64,000 nt of DNA from Mesorhizobium tianshanense (GTDB lineage Bacteria; Pseudomonadota; Alphaproteobacteria; Rhizobiales; Rhizobiaceae). Numbering within the stretch: position 1 is the stretch's first letter; each line of letters opens with the position of its first letter. The notes beneath the pieces are model-generated. The model had not been told where the DNA came from. It searched no databases and saw only the letters and a program-made list of their open reading frames with translations. The DNA lies in NCBI RefSeq assembly GCF_007830515.1, contig NZ_VLKT01000008.1:62001-126000 (forward strand), given 5' to 3'. Both the position numbers and the translations under genes were made by a program. This document shows, piece after piece, positions 10,768 through 20,488 of the stretch.

Positions 10768-11592
10768 TCACTTCACGGCGCCAAAGGTCAGGCCGCGAAC
10801 CAACTGCTTCTGGCTGAACCAGCCCATGATCAGGATTGGCGCGATCGCCAGCGTCGAGGCCGCCGACAGCTTGGCCCAGAACAGGCCTTGCGGGCTGGAG
10901 AACGAACTGATGAAGGCAGTGAGCGGGGCGGCCTCGGTGGTGGTCAGCCGGATCGTCCAGAACGCCTCGTTCCACGCCAGGATGATGTTGAGCAGCATCG
11001 TCGAGGCGATGCCTGGCACAGCCATCGGCGTCAGCACGTAGACGATCTCCTTCCAGAGCGATGCACCGTCCATGCGCGCCGCTTCCAGGATCTCGCCCGG
11101 GATCTCGCGAAAGTAGGTGTAGAGCATCCACACCACGATCGGCAGGTTGATCAGCATCAGCATGATCATCAGGCCGATGCGGCTGTCGAGCAATCCGGTA
11201 TCGCGGAAGATCAGGTAGATCGGGAACAGCACGGCAACCGCCGGCATCATCTTGGTGGAAAGCATCCACATCAGGATGTCCTTGGTCCACTTGCCCGGCG
11301 AGAAAGCCATCGACCATGCCGCCGGTATGGCGACAAGCAAAGCCAGGATGGTGGAGCCAACCGCCAGAAACACCGAATTGAGGAAGAACTTGAAGTAGCC
11401 GTTCTGCGCCTCGACCTGGGAATAACTCTCCATGGTCCCCGACGGGAGCAAGTTGAACCCCTGGATGGCCTCCTGTTCCGACTTGAACGAGGTGATGACC
11501 GTATAGAGGATCGGGAAGAAGACCAGCAGGGCGACGATCCAGGCGGCCGCGGTCGCAATCGTCTTGTGCTGGGTGCTGACTGCACGTGCCAT
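10768..11592 (-). CDS. smoG: Polyol ABC transporter inner-membrane permease (MalG-type)
   Basis: The start is placed at ATG 11592 because GGGAGGATAAG sits directly upstream; the frame stays open far upstream, across the end of smoF. The 274-residue protein has six predicted membrane helices and the EAA loop EAARMDGASLWKEIVYV, which couples to the ATPase. It pairs with SmoF as the second permease. The 50-base gap to smoK is untranslated. Confidence 0.92.
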   Translation of the reverse strand: MARAVSTQHKTIATAAAWIVALLVFFPILYTVITSFKSEQEAIQGFNLLPSGTMESYSQVEAQNGYFKFFLNSVFLAVGSTILALLVAIPAAWSMAFSPGKWTKDILMWMLSTKMMPAVAVLFPIYLIFRDTGLLDSRIGLMIMLMLINLPIVVWMLYTYFREIPGEILEAARMDGASLWKEIVYVLTPMAVPGIASTMLLNIILAWNEAFWTIRLTTTEAAPLTAFISSFSSPQGLFWAKLSAASTLAIAPILIMGWFSQKQLVRGLTFGAVK

Positions 11593-11602
11593 CTTATCCT
11601 CC

Positions 11603-12475
11603 CTATTTGTCCAGGTTCTTGCCGACCGCGCGCATGGCGAAGAAGGCGACGATGTTGGCGAGAATGACGGCGATGATACCGCCGGCGGACGCCTGGCCGA
11701 TTTTGAACTCCAGCAGTGCCTTCTGGTAGACGAGGAAGGGCAAGTTGGTGGAGGCGTAACCCGGGCCGCCATTGGTGGTGACGAGGATCTCGGCATAGAC
11801 CGACAAAAGGAAGATCGTCTGGATCAGGATGACGACGGTGATGGCGCGCGACATGTGCGGCAGCGTCAAATAGATGAAGCGGCTGACGAAGCCGGCGCCA
11901 TCCATCTCGGCGGCCTCCTTCTGCTCGCCGTCGAGCGATTGCAGCGAGGTCAAAAGAATCAATGTCGCAAACGGCAGCCACTGCCAGGCGACGATGATGA
12001 TGATCGCGGTGAGCGGATACTGCCCGAACCAGTCGATCGGCTGCCCGCCGAAGAAGCGCGCGATATCGGCAAAGACGCCGTACTGCGGATGCATGATCAT
12101 GTTCTTCCAGACAAGTGCTGCCACCGGCGGCATGACGAAGAACGGCGAGATGACGAGGATGCGGACGATGCCTTGTCCCCATATCGGCTGATCGATCAGG
12201 AGAGCCAGCGCGATGCCGCCGATCACCGTGATCAAGAGCACGCTGCCCACGAGGATAAGCGTATTGAGGATCGATTGCAGGAATGCCGGGTTGGAATAGA
12301 AAAGGGCGTAGTTCGAGAAGCCGACGAACCCGTCGCGGATCGGGTTGAGCGGATTGTACTGCTGGAAGGAGAACCACAGGGTGAATGCCAGCGGAACGAC
12401 CATCCAGACAAACAGCAGCACCACGGATGGCGCCATCATGAAGCGGGCAAGCGAACGGGTCTGCTGAGTAGCCAT
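11603..12475 (-). CDS. smoF: Polyol ABC transporter inner-membrane permease (MalF-type)
   Basis: The start is ATG at 12475 with AAGGG eight bases upstream (a GTG at 12484 is less likely). The 290-residue protein has six membrane helices and the EAA motif KEAAEMDGAGFVSRFIYLTLP. It forms the translocation pore with SmoG. The gene follows smoE after a 127-base gap that holds a strong hairpin. Confidence 0.92.
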   Translation of the reverse strand: MATQQTRSLARFMMAPSVVLLFVWMVVPLAFTLWFSFQQYNPLNPIRDGFVGFSNYALFYSNPAFLQSILNTLILVGSVLLITVIGGIALALLIDQPIWGQGIVRILVISPFFVMPPVAALVWKNMIMHPQYGVFADIARFFGGQPIDWFGQYPLTAIIIIVAWQWLPFATLILLTSLQSLDGEQKEAAEMDGAGFVSRFIYLTLPHMSRAITVVILIQTIFLLSVYAEILVTTNGGPGYASTNLPFLVYQKALLEFKIGQASAGGIIAVILANIVAFFAMRAVGKNLDK

Positions 12476-12522
12476 GACGGTCACCCTTCAAAGGTCAGCC
12501 AAAATTCTTGAGGTGTGAAGGC

Positions 12523-12550
12523 GGCCGCCCGAACTGGGATTCGGGCGGCC
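12523..12550 (-). repeat. Strong hairpin between smoE and smoF
   Basis: Perfect 10-base GC-rich arms GGCCGCCCGA (12523-12532) and TCGGGCGGCC (12541-12550) enclose an eight-base loop just after the binding-protein gene. This is the classic place for a 3' stabilising or partial-termination hairpin that makes the binding protein more abundant than the permeases. A run of U residues is absent. Confidence 0.65.
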
Positions 12551-12602
12551 CCCTGCTAGCCGGCCATGATGGGCAACCGGCGTTCGGGCACCGGGAGGAG
12601 CC

Positions 12603-13913
12603 TTACTGGATATAACCGCCCTCGGTCATCGTCGCGGTGGCGGCGTCCTGGGCCTGCTTCAAGGCGTCGTCGACGCTCGTCTGGCCGGCGAGTGCCGCCG
12701 AGAAGAGCTGGCCGACAGTGGTGCCAAGGCCCTGGAACTCAGGGATGGCGACGAACTGAACGCCGACATAAGGAACCGGCTTGACGGTCGGATGCGTCGG
12801 ATCGGCGGCATTGATCGAATCCAGCGTCATCTTGGCGAAGGGCGCCGCCTTCTGGTACTCGGGGTTGGCGTAGAGCGAGGACCGCGTTCCGGGCGGAACG
12901 TTGGCCCAGCCTTCCTTCGAGGCAACGAGTTCGGCGTAGGCCTTGCTGGTCGCCCAGGAAACGAACTTCTGCGCCGAATCCGCTTTCTGCGTCCCGGCGG
13001 GAATGGCCAGCGACCAAGCCCACAGCCAGTTTCCGCGCTTGCCCAAACCATTGTCCGGCGCCAGCGCATAGCCGACCTTGTCGGCGACCGTGGAATTCTT
13101 CGGGTCGGAGACGAAGGAGGCTGCGACCGTGGCATCGATCCACATGCCGCACTTGCCCTGCTGGAACAGCGCCAGGTTTTCATTGAAGCCGTTCGACGAT
13201 GCACCTTCGGGGCCATTGGCCTTCATCAGGTCGACGTAGAACTGCAGCGTGTTCTTCCATTCGGGCTGGTCGAACTGCGGCTTCCAGTTCTCATCGAACC
13301 AGCGCGCGCCGAAAGAGTTCGACATGGCGGTCAGGAAGGCCATGTTCTCGCCCCAGCCGGCCTTGCCGCGCAGGCAGACGCCGTTCACGCCGTTGGCGCG
13401 ATCCGTCATCTTGTCGGCGGCCTGCTTGATGAAGTCCCAGGTCGGCGCGTCTGGCATGGTCAGCCCGGCCTTCTCCATCAGGTCTTTGCGGTACATGACG
13501 AAGGAGCTTTCGCCGTAGAACGGTGCCGCATAAAGCGTGCCGTCGACCGACAGGCCGCCGGCGATGGCCGGGATGATGTCCTTGACGTCATAGTCGTCGC
13601 CGAGCTTGTCGAGCGGCAGCAGCCAGCTCTGCTTGGCCCAGATCGGAACCTCGTAGGTGCCAATGGTCATCACGTCGTACTGGCCGCCCTTGGTGGCGAT
13701 GTCGGTGGTGACGCGCTCGCGCAGCACGTTTTCCTCGAGCGTGACCCACTGGAGCTGGATGTCGGGGTTCTTGGCGGTGAAGTCGTCGGTCAGCTTCTGC
13801 ATGCGGACCATATCGCCATTGTTGACGGTGGCGATGGTGATGGATTCGGCATGCGCGGCGAACGCGAGGATGCTGGCCGACAACAGACCCAGGGTGAGCG
13901 TGCAAAGTTTCAT
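12603..13913 (-). CDS. smoE: Polyol ABC transporter periplasmic binding protein
   Basis: The start is ATG at 13913, preceded by GGGAGG with correct spacing. Residues 1-23 (MKLCTLTLGLLSASILAFAAHA) form a clean signal peptide. The 436-residue length and the ESITIATVNNGDMVRMQKL start are those of family 1 extracellular solute-binding proteins for sorbitol/mannitol. It captures polyols in the periplasm for SmoFGK and is the first gene of the operon, directly behind the operator-promoter at 13954-13988. Confidence 0.92.
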   Translation of the reverse strand: MKLCTLTLGLLSASILAFAAHAESITIATVNNGDMVRMQKLTDDFTAKNPDIQLQWVTLEENVLRERVTTDIATKGGQYDVMTIGTYEVPIWAKQSWLLPLDKLGDDYDVKDIIPAIAGGLSVDGTLYAAPFYGESSFVMYRKDLMEKAGLTMPDAPTWDFIKQAADKMTDRANGVNGVCLRGKAGWGENMAFLTAMSNSFGARWFDENWKPQFDQPEWKNTLQFYVDLMKANGPEGASSNGFNENLALFQQGKCGMWIDATVAASFVSDPKNSTVADKVGYALAPDNGLGKRGNWLWAWSLAIPAGTQKADSAQKFVSWATSKAYAELVASKEGWANVPPGTRSSLYANPEYQKAAPFAKMTLDSINAADPTHPTVKPVPYVGVQFVAIPEFQGLGTTVGQLFSAALAGQTSVDDALKQAQDAATATMTEGGYIQ

Positions 13914-13953
13914 CAAATTCCTCCCTTAAACCAAGTGAGCATTTGCCTTGGCT

Positions 13954-13988
13954 GTGAGCAATTACTCACTTTGCGTGATTTATGTCAA
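13954..13988 (-). promoter_or_regulatory. smo operon promoter overlapped by a palindromic operator
   Basis: Read on the minus strand, TTGACA (13988-13983) is followed after 18 bases by TAATTG (13964-13959). That -10 element is the centre of the near-perfect palindrome GTGAGCAATTACTCAC (13954-13969), and a third half-site GTGAGCA lies at 13935-13941. A repressor bound here would block RNA polymerase. Similar AGCAATTGCT-type sites sit at the SorC-family regulator gene, which suggests that protein is the regulator. Confidence 0.6.
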
Positions 13989-14100
13989 GCCGGATTCGTT
14001 GCTGCAGCGCAACACGCAGTCTCGTTCGACATCCGGTTCCAGACGGCTTCGGGGATATTTGAAGACGGTTGGGATGGGTCTCGGCGCGCGAAATGTCGGA

Positions 14101-15009
14101 TTATCGGCTGGAGATCTCGGCCAGGATCCATTCGCGAAAAGCGCGGATCTTCGGCACGTTGCGCCTTGCCTGGGGATAGACCAGCCAATAGGCGTGGCCG
14201 TCGTCGCCGACCAGGTCGAAAGGCTGGATCAGACGGCCGTCGGCAAGTTCGGCACTGAACAGCGCCCTGGTCACGATCGCCACGCCCTGCCCGGCAATCG
14301 CGGCGTTCGCCTCATAGGCCTGCGCACCCATGCTGGAGCCGGGGCGCTTGGCCAGCTCCTCGACGGGCAGGCCGGCGGCGATAAACCAGTCCCGCCACCA
14401 GATGTCACTGGGATCAAGGATCGGCAAACGCAGCAGGTCGGCCGGCTCCCTGACGCCGCCGATGCTGGCCGCGAGCTGCGGGCTCAGAACCGGCGTGAAA
14501 TCCGCATTGAAGAGCTTGTGAACCTCGACCCCCGGCCAGGTGCCGCCGCCGGAGCGAATGGCGATATCGATATCCTCGCGTGCGAAATCGACAACGCGGT
14601 TCGAGGTGTCGAGGCGCACTGCCAGCGACGGATGCGCGACCTGGAACGAGCCGAGATGGCGGGCCAGCCAGTTGGAGGCAAACGTCAGCAGCGTCGAAAC
14701 GCACAGCACGCCATCGGCGCCGCTGCGCGCAGCGGCATAGGCTCCGCTTAACAGGGCGAAGGCCTCGCTGACCGCGGGAGCCAGACGCTGCCCGGCCTCT
14801 GTCAGCTCGATCTGCCTGGGACGGCGCAGGAACAAAGGCGCGCCGACGCGCTCCTCCAGAAGCTTGATCTGGTAGCTCGCCGCCGCCTGCGTCATGCCGA
14901 GCTCGCCGGCGGCCCTGGTGAAGGAAAGATGCCTTGCCACCGCCTCGAACACCCGGATCGCCTGAAGCGGCGGGAGCTGGGAGACCTGCCGGGACTTGAG
15001 TTCAGGCAT
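14101..15009 (-). CDS. LysR-family transcription regulator (GcvA-like)
   Basis: The 302-residue protein has an N-terminal winged HTH (LPPLQAIRVFEAVARHLSF, then AAGELGMTQAAASYQIKLLEE) and a C-terminal co-inducer domain with the SxxLTFASNWLARHL and DIAIRSGGG blocks of GcvA/AmpR-type regulators. AGGAGGG precedes the ATG. It is transcribed away from the small DUF1127-type gene, which may be one of its targets; it ends 187 bases from smoE. The effector is unknown. Confidence 0.9.
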   Translation of the reverse strand: MPELKSRQVSQLPPLQAIRVFEAVARHLSFTRAAGELGMTQAAASYQIKLLEERVGAPLFLRRPRQIELTEAGQRLAPAVSEAFALLSGAYAAARSGADGVLCVSTLLTFASNWLARHLGSFQVAHPSLAVRLDTSNRVVDFAREDIDIAIRSGGGTWPGVEVHKLFNADFTPVLSPQLAASIGGVREPADLLRLPILDPSDIWWRDWFIAAGLPVEELAKRPGSSMGAQAYEANAAIAGQGVAIVTRALFSAELADGRLIQPFDLVGDDGHAYWLVYPQARRNVPKIRAFREWILAEISSR

Positions 15010-15111
15010 AAGCCCTCCTTATGGGCCGTGATCGACGTTTGATTGGCAGCAACGGCCGATCCTGCCGATATCTGAGCGGACGATCACATGCGCTAGACAT
15101 AGCGGAGGCCG

Positions 15112-15303
15112 ATGATCATGACCACGGTACAGGAAAAGCTGCTCTTAACTCCAGGCCAAAGCTGGCTTTCGTGGCTGGTGCGTGGACTGGCACGGCGCGG
15201 GGCCAGGAAACGGGCCTATCTCGACCTCATGGCGTTGCCGCCGCATCTGCAGCGCGACATGGGTCTTCTGGACGGCAACGATCCTCGCGGCCGGCGCCAA
15301 TAG
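15112..15303 (+). CDS. Small DUF1127 (YjiS-like) protein
   Basis: A 63-residue basic protein whose C-terminal half, LDLMALPPHLQRDMGLLDGN, follows the DUF1127 pattern (L..L....LrDiGl). DUF1127 proteins in alphaproteobacteria are small regulators, some acting in RNA-related stress responses and phosphate or carbon physiology. It is divergent from the LysR gene and separated from it by about 100 bases. A second ATG at 15118 is equally possible as start. Confidence 0.7.
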   Translation: MIMTTVQEKLLLTPGQSWLSWLVRGLARRGARKRAYLDLMALPPHLQRDMGLLDGNDPRGRRQ

Positions 15304-15336
15304 CGCGCCGAACCTACCTGCCGAATTTATCGGAGA

Positions 15337-16374
15337 TCAACCCGCGGCCAGCAGGGCGGCGGCGGTCCGCTCATCGGTGATGAGGCCGTTGACCAGCCGC
15401 CGGTTCACAGCCGCAAGGATGCCCGGCAGTTTCCGCTCGCCCATGGCCGGGGCGATCACCAGTGACTTTTCGCGCGACGGCAGCGCAGCCGACGATACCC
15501 GGTCGTTGGTGATGCCTTCGATCATACGACCTTCGCGATCGAACACCCAGCCAACGATCTCGGCGACGCCGCCCGCCTTTTGCAGCGCCTTCAATTCACT
15601 CTCCGAAATGAAGCCGTCCTCGTAAAGCGGCGCCTTGGGGCCGAGATCGCCGATGCCGACGAACGTGACGTCGGCCTCCGCCGCCAACGCCAGTGTCGGC
15701 CGGATCATCGGCTGGTTGTGCAGCATCTCGCGCTCCTCCGGCGAGGAGGCGATGACCGGAAGCGGCATCGGGAAGGACCGCGCCTTGACCCTGTCGGCCA
15801 TGGTGAAGATGACGTTGTAGAAGGCGGCCGAGCCGTCGGGCGAGATGTTGCCGGTCAGCGACACGATCTTGTGCTGCGGGCATTCCATCGGCGGCAGTTG
15901 CTCGATTGCCGCCTTCAGCGTACGGCCGGTGCCGATCGCCATGACGATCGGCACCGGCGACCGCAACCGTCTCTCGATCTCGGCAGCCGCCGCCACGGCG
16001 ATGCCGATGATGGTGGAGGAGGAAGCGGGATCGCTCGGCACTACCTCAACCAGATCGAGCGCGAAGCGCAATTTCAGCCGCGCCGCGAGGTCGAGGCAAT
16101 TGGCGATCGGATGGTCGACACGCACCTTGATCAGCCCCTCCGACACCGCCAACGACACCAACCGCTGCGCCGTCTGCCGCGAAATGCCGAGCGTCGAGGC
16201 GATCTGGTCCTGCGTATTGCCGGCGACATAATAGAGCCAGCCGGCGCGTGCCGCGTCATCCAATCTGCTGCTGCCGCTGTCCTGCCGCGATTTCAAGCCT
16301 TTGCCTCCAAGCCCGCCGAGCATTTGAGCGGGCGCTATAGTCTTGCAGGGAATGCGCTTGCGCGCAATTGCCAT
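15337..16374 (-). CDS. SorC/DeoR-type sugar-responsive transcription regulator
   Basis: The 345-residue protein has an N-terminal HTH (YYVAGNTQDQIASTLGISRQ followed by TAQRLVSLA) and a sugar-phosphate-binding domain typical of the SorC family (IGIAVAAAAEIERRL, VMAIGTGRTLKAAIEQLP, DVTFVGIGDLG, GREGRMIEG-like block). It is likely the repressor or activator of the nearby polyol operon. The listed start lacks a ribosome site and the first codons overlap operator-like sequence; the in-frame ATG at 16323 is a credible alternative. Confidence 0.85.
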   Translation of the reverse strand: MAIARKRIPCKTIAPAQMLGGLGGKGLKSRQDSGSSRLDDAARAGWLYYVAGNTQDQIASTLGISRQTAQRLVSLAVSEGLIKVRVDHPIANCLDLAARLKLRFALDLVEVVPSDPASSSTIIGIAVAAAAEIERRLRSPVPIVMAIGTGRTLKAAIEQLPPMECPQHKIVSLTGNISPDGSAAFYNVIFTMADRVKARSFPMPLPVIASSPEEREMLHNQPMIRPTLALAAEADVTFVGIGDLGPKAPLYEDGFISESELKALQKAGGVAEIVGWVFDREGRMIEGITNDRVSSAALPSREKSLVIAPAMGERKLPGILAAVNRRLVNGLITDERTAAALLAAG

Positions 16375-16391
16375 TCATCAGAGCAATTGCT
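16364..16391. promoter_or_regulatory. AGCAATTGCT-type operator-like sites at the SorC regulator gene
   Basis: Two copies of a CAATTG-centred palindrome, GCAATTGC (16364-16371) and AGCAATTGCT (16382-16391), lie at the start of the regulator gene, in the gap to the divergent HAD gene. They resemble GTGAGCAATTACTCAC over the smoE promoter, which fits autoregulation by the SorC-type protein. Confidence 0.4.
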
Positions 16392-16505
16392 TGCATGTTT
16401 CTGCAAGAACGAGCGAGGATTCTGCTAGGTCGGCACCGCTGACAGCGGCTCGAAGGTTTATCTCCCATCACAAACGCTTTAAGGGGATCGAAAAGGGATT
16501 CTTGC

Positions 16506-17144
16506 ATGACGCCGAAAGCGGTTTTCTGGGATATGGACGGCACACTGGTCGACAGCGAGCCCTTGCACGAGGCTGCGCTGGTAGCGGCGCTGCATAGCGT
16601 CGGCATCGCGGCGCCGGCCAACCTGCATGAGCGGGTGCTCGGCATTGCCGCATGGCCGGTCTACGAGATGCTGCGCGACGAGTTCGGCCTCGACCTGCCC
16701 TTCGACGACTGGATCGTACGCAAATACGACCACTACCTGCCGATGGCCGAGACGCTGAAGCCACGGCCCGGCGCGATCGAGATCTTCAACGAACTGCGCG
16801 CGCTTGGCGTGGCGCAAGCGGTGGTGTCCAATTCCGACCGGCTGATCGTCGACGCCAATCTGCGCGCGGTCGGCCTCGTCTATCCCGGCATGAAGACCGT
16901 CAGCCGCAATGACGTGCACGAAGGCAAGCCGCACGCCGAACCCTTCCTGCGGGCTGCCTGGCTGGCCGGTGTCGATCCAGCCGATGCCGTGGCCGTCGAC
17001 GACAGCGCGACCGGCGTTACGGCCGGGCTGGCGGCGGGGATGAGGACGATCTTCTGGCCGGAAGTGCCCATGGATGGGCCGCCCGGCGCGACAAGCATCA
17101 ACAGCGCCGACGAATTGCGGGCTGAGCTGGGGCTTCCATTTTAA
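16506..17144 (+). CDS. HAD-superfamily phosphatase (beta-phosphoglucomutase-like)
   Basis: The 212-residue protein has HAD motif I DMDGTLVDSE (residues 9-18), motif II SNSD, Lys in EGKPHAEP and motif IV VAVDDSATGV. The cap domain is that of the YniC/YcjU group of sugar-phosphate phosphatases. It is transcribed divergently from the SorC regulator and may share its control. It is a second, unrelated-in-detail HAD enzyme in the polyol locus. A palindromic repeat begins exactly at its stop codon. Confidence 0.88.
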   Translation: MTPKAVFWDMDGTLVDSEPLHEAALVAALHSVGIAAPANLHERVLGIAAWPVYEMLRDEFGLDLPFDDWIVRKYDHYLPMAETLKPRPGAIEIFNELRALGVAQAVVSNSDRLIVDANLRAVGLVYPGMKTVSRNDVHEGKPHAEPFLRAAWLAGVDPADAVAVDDSATGVTAGLAAGMRTIFWPEVPMDGPPGATSINSADELRAELGLPF

Positions 17145-17190
17145 GCATGATCTTTCCCGAAAACCGGGTTCCACTTTTCGGGATCATGCT
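17144..17190. repeat. Rhizobiales-type palindromic element, convergent gene spacer
   Basis: Arms AGCATGAT (17144-17151) and ATCATGCT (17183-17190) with inner CCCGAAAA and TTTTCGGG form a long hairpin between the convergent HAD and class II aldolase genes. Elements with this core (GATC..CCGAAAA..TTTTCGG..GATCATGC) recur in rhizobial intergenic DNA, and two related copies occur in this window. It may also end transcription from both sides. Confidence 0.75.
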
Positions 17191-17195
17191 GGACA

Positions 17196-17963
17196 TCAGT
17201 TCCGGTAGACCGGCTCCTGCTCGTCGAGGATCGCCTTCAGTTCGGACAAATGCCGTTCGGCCTGGCCGGGATAATCTTCCTGTTCCCTTGCCGCCTTTTC
17301 GGCGATTTCGTCCGACAGGACCCGTAGCGGACGGCCGGTCCACAGCGCCTTGATGTAGGTCTCGGCGGCGCGTTCGAAATAGAACATGCGGTTGAAGGTG
17401 TCGGCGACGGTATCGCCGATGACAAGCACGCCATGATTGCCCATGACCATCACCTTGACCTTCGGATCGGTAAGCAGCTGCGCGCAGCGTTCGCCCTCCT
17501 CCTCGAAGGCGAGCCCGCCATAATGGCCGTCAACGACATGGCGGTTGAAGAAGATCGCCGAGTTCTGGTCGATCGGCGGCAGCGTCGAGTCGGCGAGCGA
17601 AGCGAGCACCGTGGCGTGGATCGAGTGCACATGGATGACGCAGCGCGCATGACGCACATTGCGATGGATGGCGCCATGCAGGCCCCATGCCGTCGGATCG
17701 GGTGCATTCGGGCCGGAGAGCGTGTCGGGATCGTTGGCGTCGATCAAAAGCAGGTCGCTCGCCTTGATGCGTGAGAAATGCACCTGGTTGGGGTTCATCA
17801 GGAATTGCGAACCGTCATCGTTGACGGCCAGCGAGAAATGATTGGCCACGGCCTCGTGCATGTTGAGCCGCGCCGTCCAGCGGAAGGCGCAAGCCAGATC
17901 GACACGCTCCTCGTGGAAGGGCAGGTTGGTCAGCATTTCCTTCTGCAGGCGGGCGATGCTCAT
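17196..17963 (-). CDS. Class II aldolase/adducin-family protein
   Basis: The start is ATG at 17963, preceded by GGAGG (CACGGAGGTTTTCG); the frame is open far upstream but that overlaps ureG in another frame. The 255-residue protein has the metal site of the fold: HVHSIHATVL (two His), and NHGVLV. Relatives are sugar-phosphate aldolases and also proteins of unknown activity. The residues DQNSAIFFNRH may supply the acid. Its neighbour on the upstream side is ureG, so it may be read through from the urease operon, yet it could equally serve carbon metabolism. The reaction cannot be named. Confidence 0.85.
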   Translation of the reverse strand: MSIARLQKEMLTNLPFHEERVDLACAFRWTARLNMHEAVANHFSLAVNDDGSQFLMNPNQVHFSRIKASDLLLIDANDPDTLSGPNAPDPTAWGLHGAIHRNVRHARCVIHVHSIHATVLASLADSTLPPIDQNSAIFFNRHVVDGHYGGLAFEEEGERCAQLLTDPKVKVMVMGNHGVLVIGDTVADTFNRMFYFERAAETYIKALWTGRPLRVLSDEIAEKAAREQEDYPGQAERHLSELKAILDEQEPVYRN

Positions 17964-18049
17964 CGAAAACCTCCGTGAAAGAAGCAAGGATGCCGCGCGC
18001 CGGAGGGGCACGCAACCGGTTTCGTTTGGTGCAGACGAGCGCCGTTGCC

Positions 18050-18687
<638 letters not shown>

Positions 18688-18691
<4 letters not shown>

Positions 18692-19128
18692 CTAGGGAAC
18701 TCCGTGACGGCAAGAATGGCGAAGCCGAGCCCTACAACCAAGCAGAGCGGCGAATAATAGCTGACATCGAACCGCGCGAAAGGCTGTTCCGGCGTCAGCC
18801 GGCGCCACCAGGGCGTGAAGCCGGCAATGCCGCGCGCCAGGAAGACGAGCGCGATGAGCAGCGCGGTGGCGACAAGCCCGGCCTTTGGAAAGGGCGTGGC
18901 AAAGACGCCTTCAAGCGCCATCGGCCACAGTGTCGCCAGGCCGAGGCATGCGGCAACGGCGAAGCTGGCGAAGGGCGCCGGCATTTCGTCGACGCCGCGA
19001 AAGCCGACCACCGCGCGGGCGCAGGAGGCAGCGTCCCGGCCCGGCCAGATGCCGCCAATGCCCCAATAGACATGCAGCGTGGTGATCAGCAGCAGGACGA
19101 ACGAGAGCGTGAAGGCGAGGATGATCAT
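18688..19128 (-). CDS. DUF3995-type membrane protein in the urease operon
   Basis: A 146-residue protein with four hydrophobic segments (about 3-23, 50-70, 82-100 and 125-142). The N-terminal [14 protein letters not shown] is the DUF3995 signature. It overlaps ureF and ureG by four bases each, so it is translated inside the urease accessory block. A role in urease or nickel handling is suggested only by this position. Confidence 0.78.
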
Positions 19129-19796
19129 GAACGGAACAGCCGCGAATATTGCGTTTCGTGCTTCATCGCCATGACATCCGAGACGAAGGCGCAGCCGCCG
19201 AGATCGTTAAGCGTCGAGCGCGCGGCGCGAGCGGCGACGCTGAGCGCCAGCGGCTCGAAGCTGGCGAGCAGCGCGATGGCTTCTGTCTGGCCGACGACGC
19301 CCAGCCTGATCGCGGCCTGGACGAGGTTGGAGAAGAAGGTCTGAAGGAAGGCGGAGAGCGCGTCTTGCAGCGCAATGCCATTGCCACCGGCCACCGCGCC
19401 GACAGCGACGCAATAAGGGCATTCGGCCGGCAGACGTTCCAGCACTTGGCAGGGCCAGGCCGAGGCCGCCTTCAGGAAGGCCGCCCCTTGCAGCATGGTT
19501 TCAGTGTGGCGCTCGCGCGAGCCGGCCAAGGCCTCGGCAAGTGCCGCGATCTCATCGAGATCGCCGCCCTCGCGGGCGCGCCGCCAGCTTTCGGCAAACA
19601 GCACCGCGTCGTTCCAGCCCGAGCCCATCTCGACCAGCGTCTCCAGCCATGCGGCGAGGTCTTTGCCGTCAGCAACCAGCCCGGCATGCGCGGCTTGTTC
19701 CAGACCATGGCTGTAGGAAAAGCCGCCTACCGGGAAGGAAGGCGACAGCCAGGCCATCAGCCGCAACACGGCTATGCTGGAAGGCTGGTCAGTCAT
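19125..19796 (-). CDS. ureF: Urease accessory protein UreF
   Basis: The start is ATG at 19796 ([21 protein letters not shown]), which lies inside the His-rich tail of ureE and overlaps it by eight bases. The 223-residue all-helical protein carries the family motifs [17 protein letters not shown] and the central [13 protein letters not shown]. It acts as a GTPase-controlling chaperone with UreD and UreG on apo-urease. Confidence 0.95.
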   Translation of the reverse strand: MTDQPSSIAVLRLMAWLSPSFPVGGFSYSHGLEQAAHAGLVADGKDLAAWLETLVEMGSGWNDAVLFAESWRRAREGGDLDEIAALAEALAGSRERHTETMLQGAAFLKAASAWPCQVLERLPAECPYCVAVGAVAGGNGIALQDALSAFLQTFFSNLVQAAIRLGVVGQTEAIALLASFEPLALSVAARAARSTLNDLGGCAFVSDVMAMKHETQYSRLFRS

Positions 19797-20373
19797 GGTT
19801 ATGGCTGTCGTGGTCGTGCGAATGGCTGTGCGAGTGGGAATGCGACTCGCTATGGGCATGAGAATGCGCCTCGGCATGGCTGTGCGCATGCGCCTCGGCA
19901 TGAGCATGGCCGGAATAGGCGCCACGCACCGGCACGAACGGTTCGGAGACGTCGCGCACGGTTGCACCCAGGCCTTCCAGCATCGCCTTGATGACATGAT
20001 CGCGCAGGATGAGGATGCGTTCCGCTTCGATGGCGGCCGCAAGATGCCGGTTGCCGATATGCCAGGCGAGCTCGGCCAGGTGCACCGCGCTCTCAGCACG
20101 GATGTCATAGAGCGGCTCCTCAGCCGCGACGATCTCGACATGGCGGCCATCCTCCAGCACCAGCCGGTCGCGGTCGCCCAAGGCAACCGGTTCGGGCAGA
20201 TCGACCAGCACCCTGTCTCCGCCGGCAAGTTCGATGACCCTGCGGCGCAGATGCCGCTCGTCATGGGCAAGCACGGCACGATCATAGGGCGTGACCGCTC
20301 CCGCTTCGCCGGCGGTGAGCACCGAGACGGCGCGCGGGAATTTGGTGAAGTCGGTGCGGATGTCGAGCTTCAT
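19789..20373 (-). CDS. ureE: Urease nickel metallochaperone UreE with long His tail
   Basis: ATG at 20373 is chosen ([16 protein letters not shown]); codons upstream fall in a repeat element. The 194-residue protein has the peptide-binding N-terminal domain, a central metal domain with [12 protein letters not shown], and a C-terminal tail of about 40 residues containing 16 histidines alternating with Ser, Ala, Asp or Glu. Such tails bind several nickel ions and hand them to UreG. The tail is longer and more regular than in many rhizobial homologues. Confidence 0.94.
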   Translation of the reverse strand: MKLDIRTDFTKFPRAVSVLTAGEAGAVTPYDRAVLAHDERHLRRRVIELAGGDRVLVDLPEPVALGDRDRLVLEDGRHVEIVAAEEPLYDIRAESAVHLAELAWHIGNRHLAAAIEAERILILRDHVIKAMLEGLGATVRDVSEPFVPVRGAYSGHAHAEAHAHSHAEAHSHAHSESHSHSHSHSHDHDSHNHD

Positions 20374-20429
20374 GTCAAAACCTGCCTTTTCCGTAACCCT
20401 AACCCATCGCGAACATCGGCCCAACGGCG

Positions 20430-20475
20430 GCGCATGACCCCGAAATCGTATTCGATTTCGGAAAGGATCATGCGC
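20430..20475. repeat. Rhizobiales-type palindromic element upstream of ureE
   Basis: GCGCATGACC (from 20430) pairs with GGATCATGCGC (to 20475), around a central CGAAATC-GATTTCG hairpin. It is related to the elements at 17144 and 37912. Confidence 0.7.
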
Positions 20476-20488
20476 CAAATCAAGTTTC

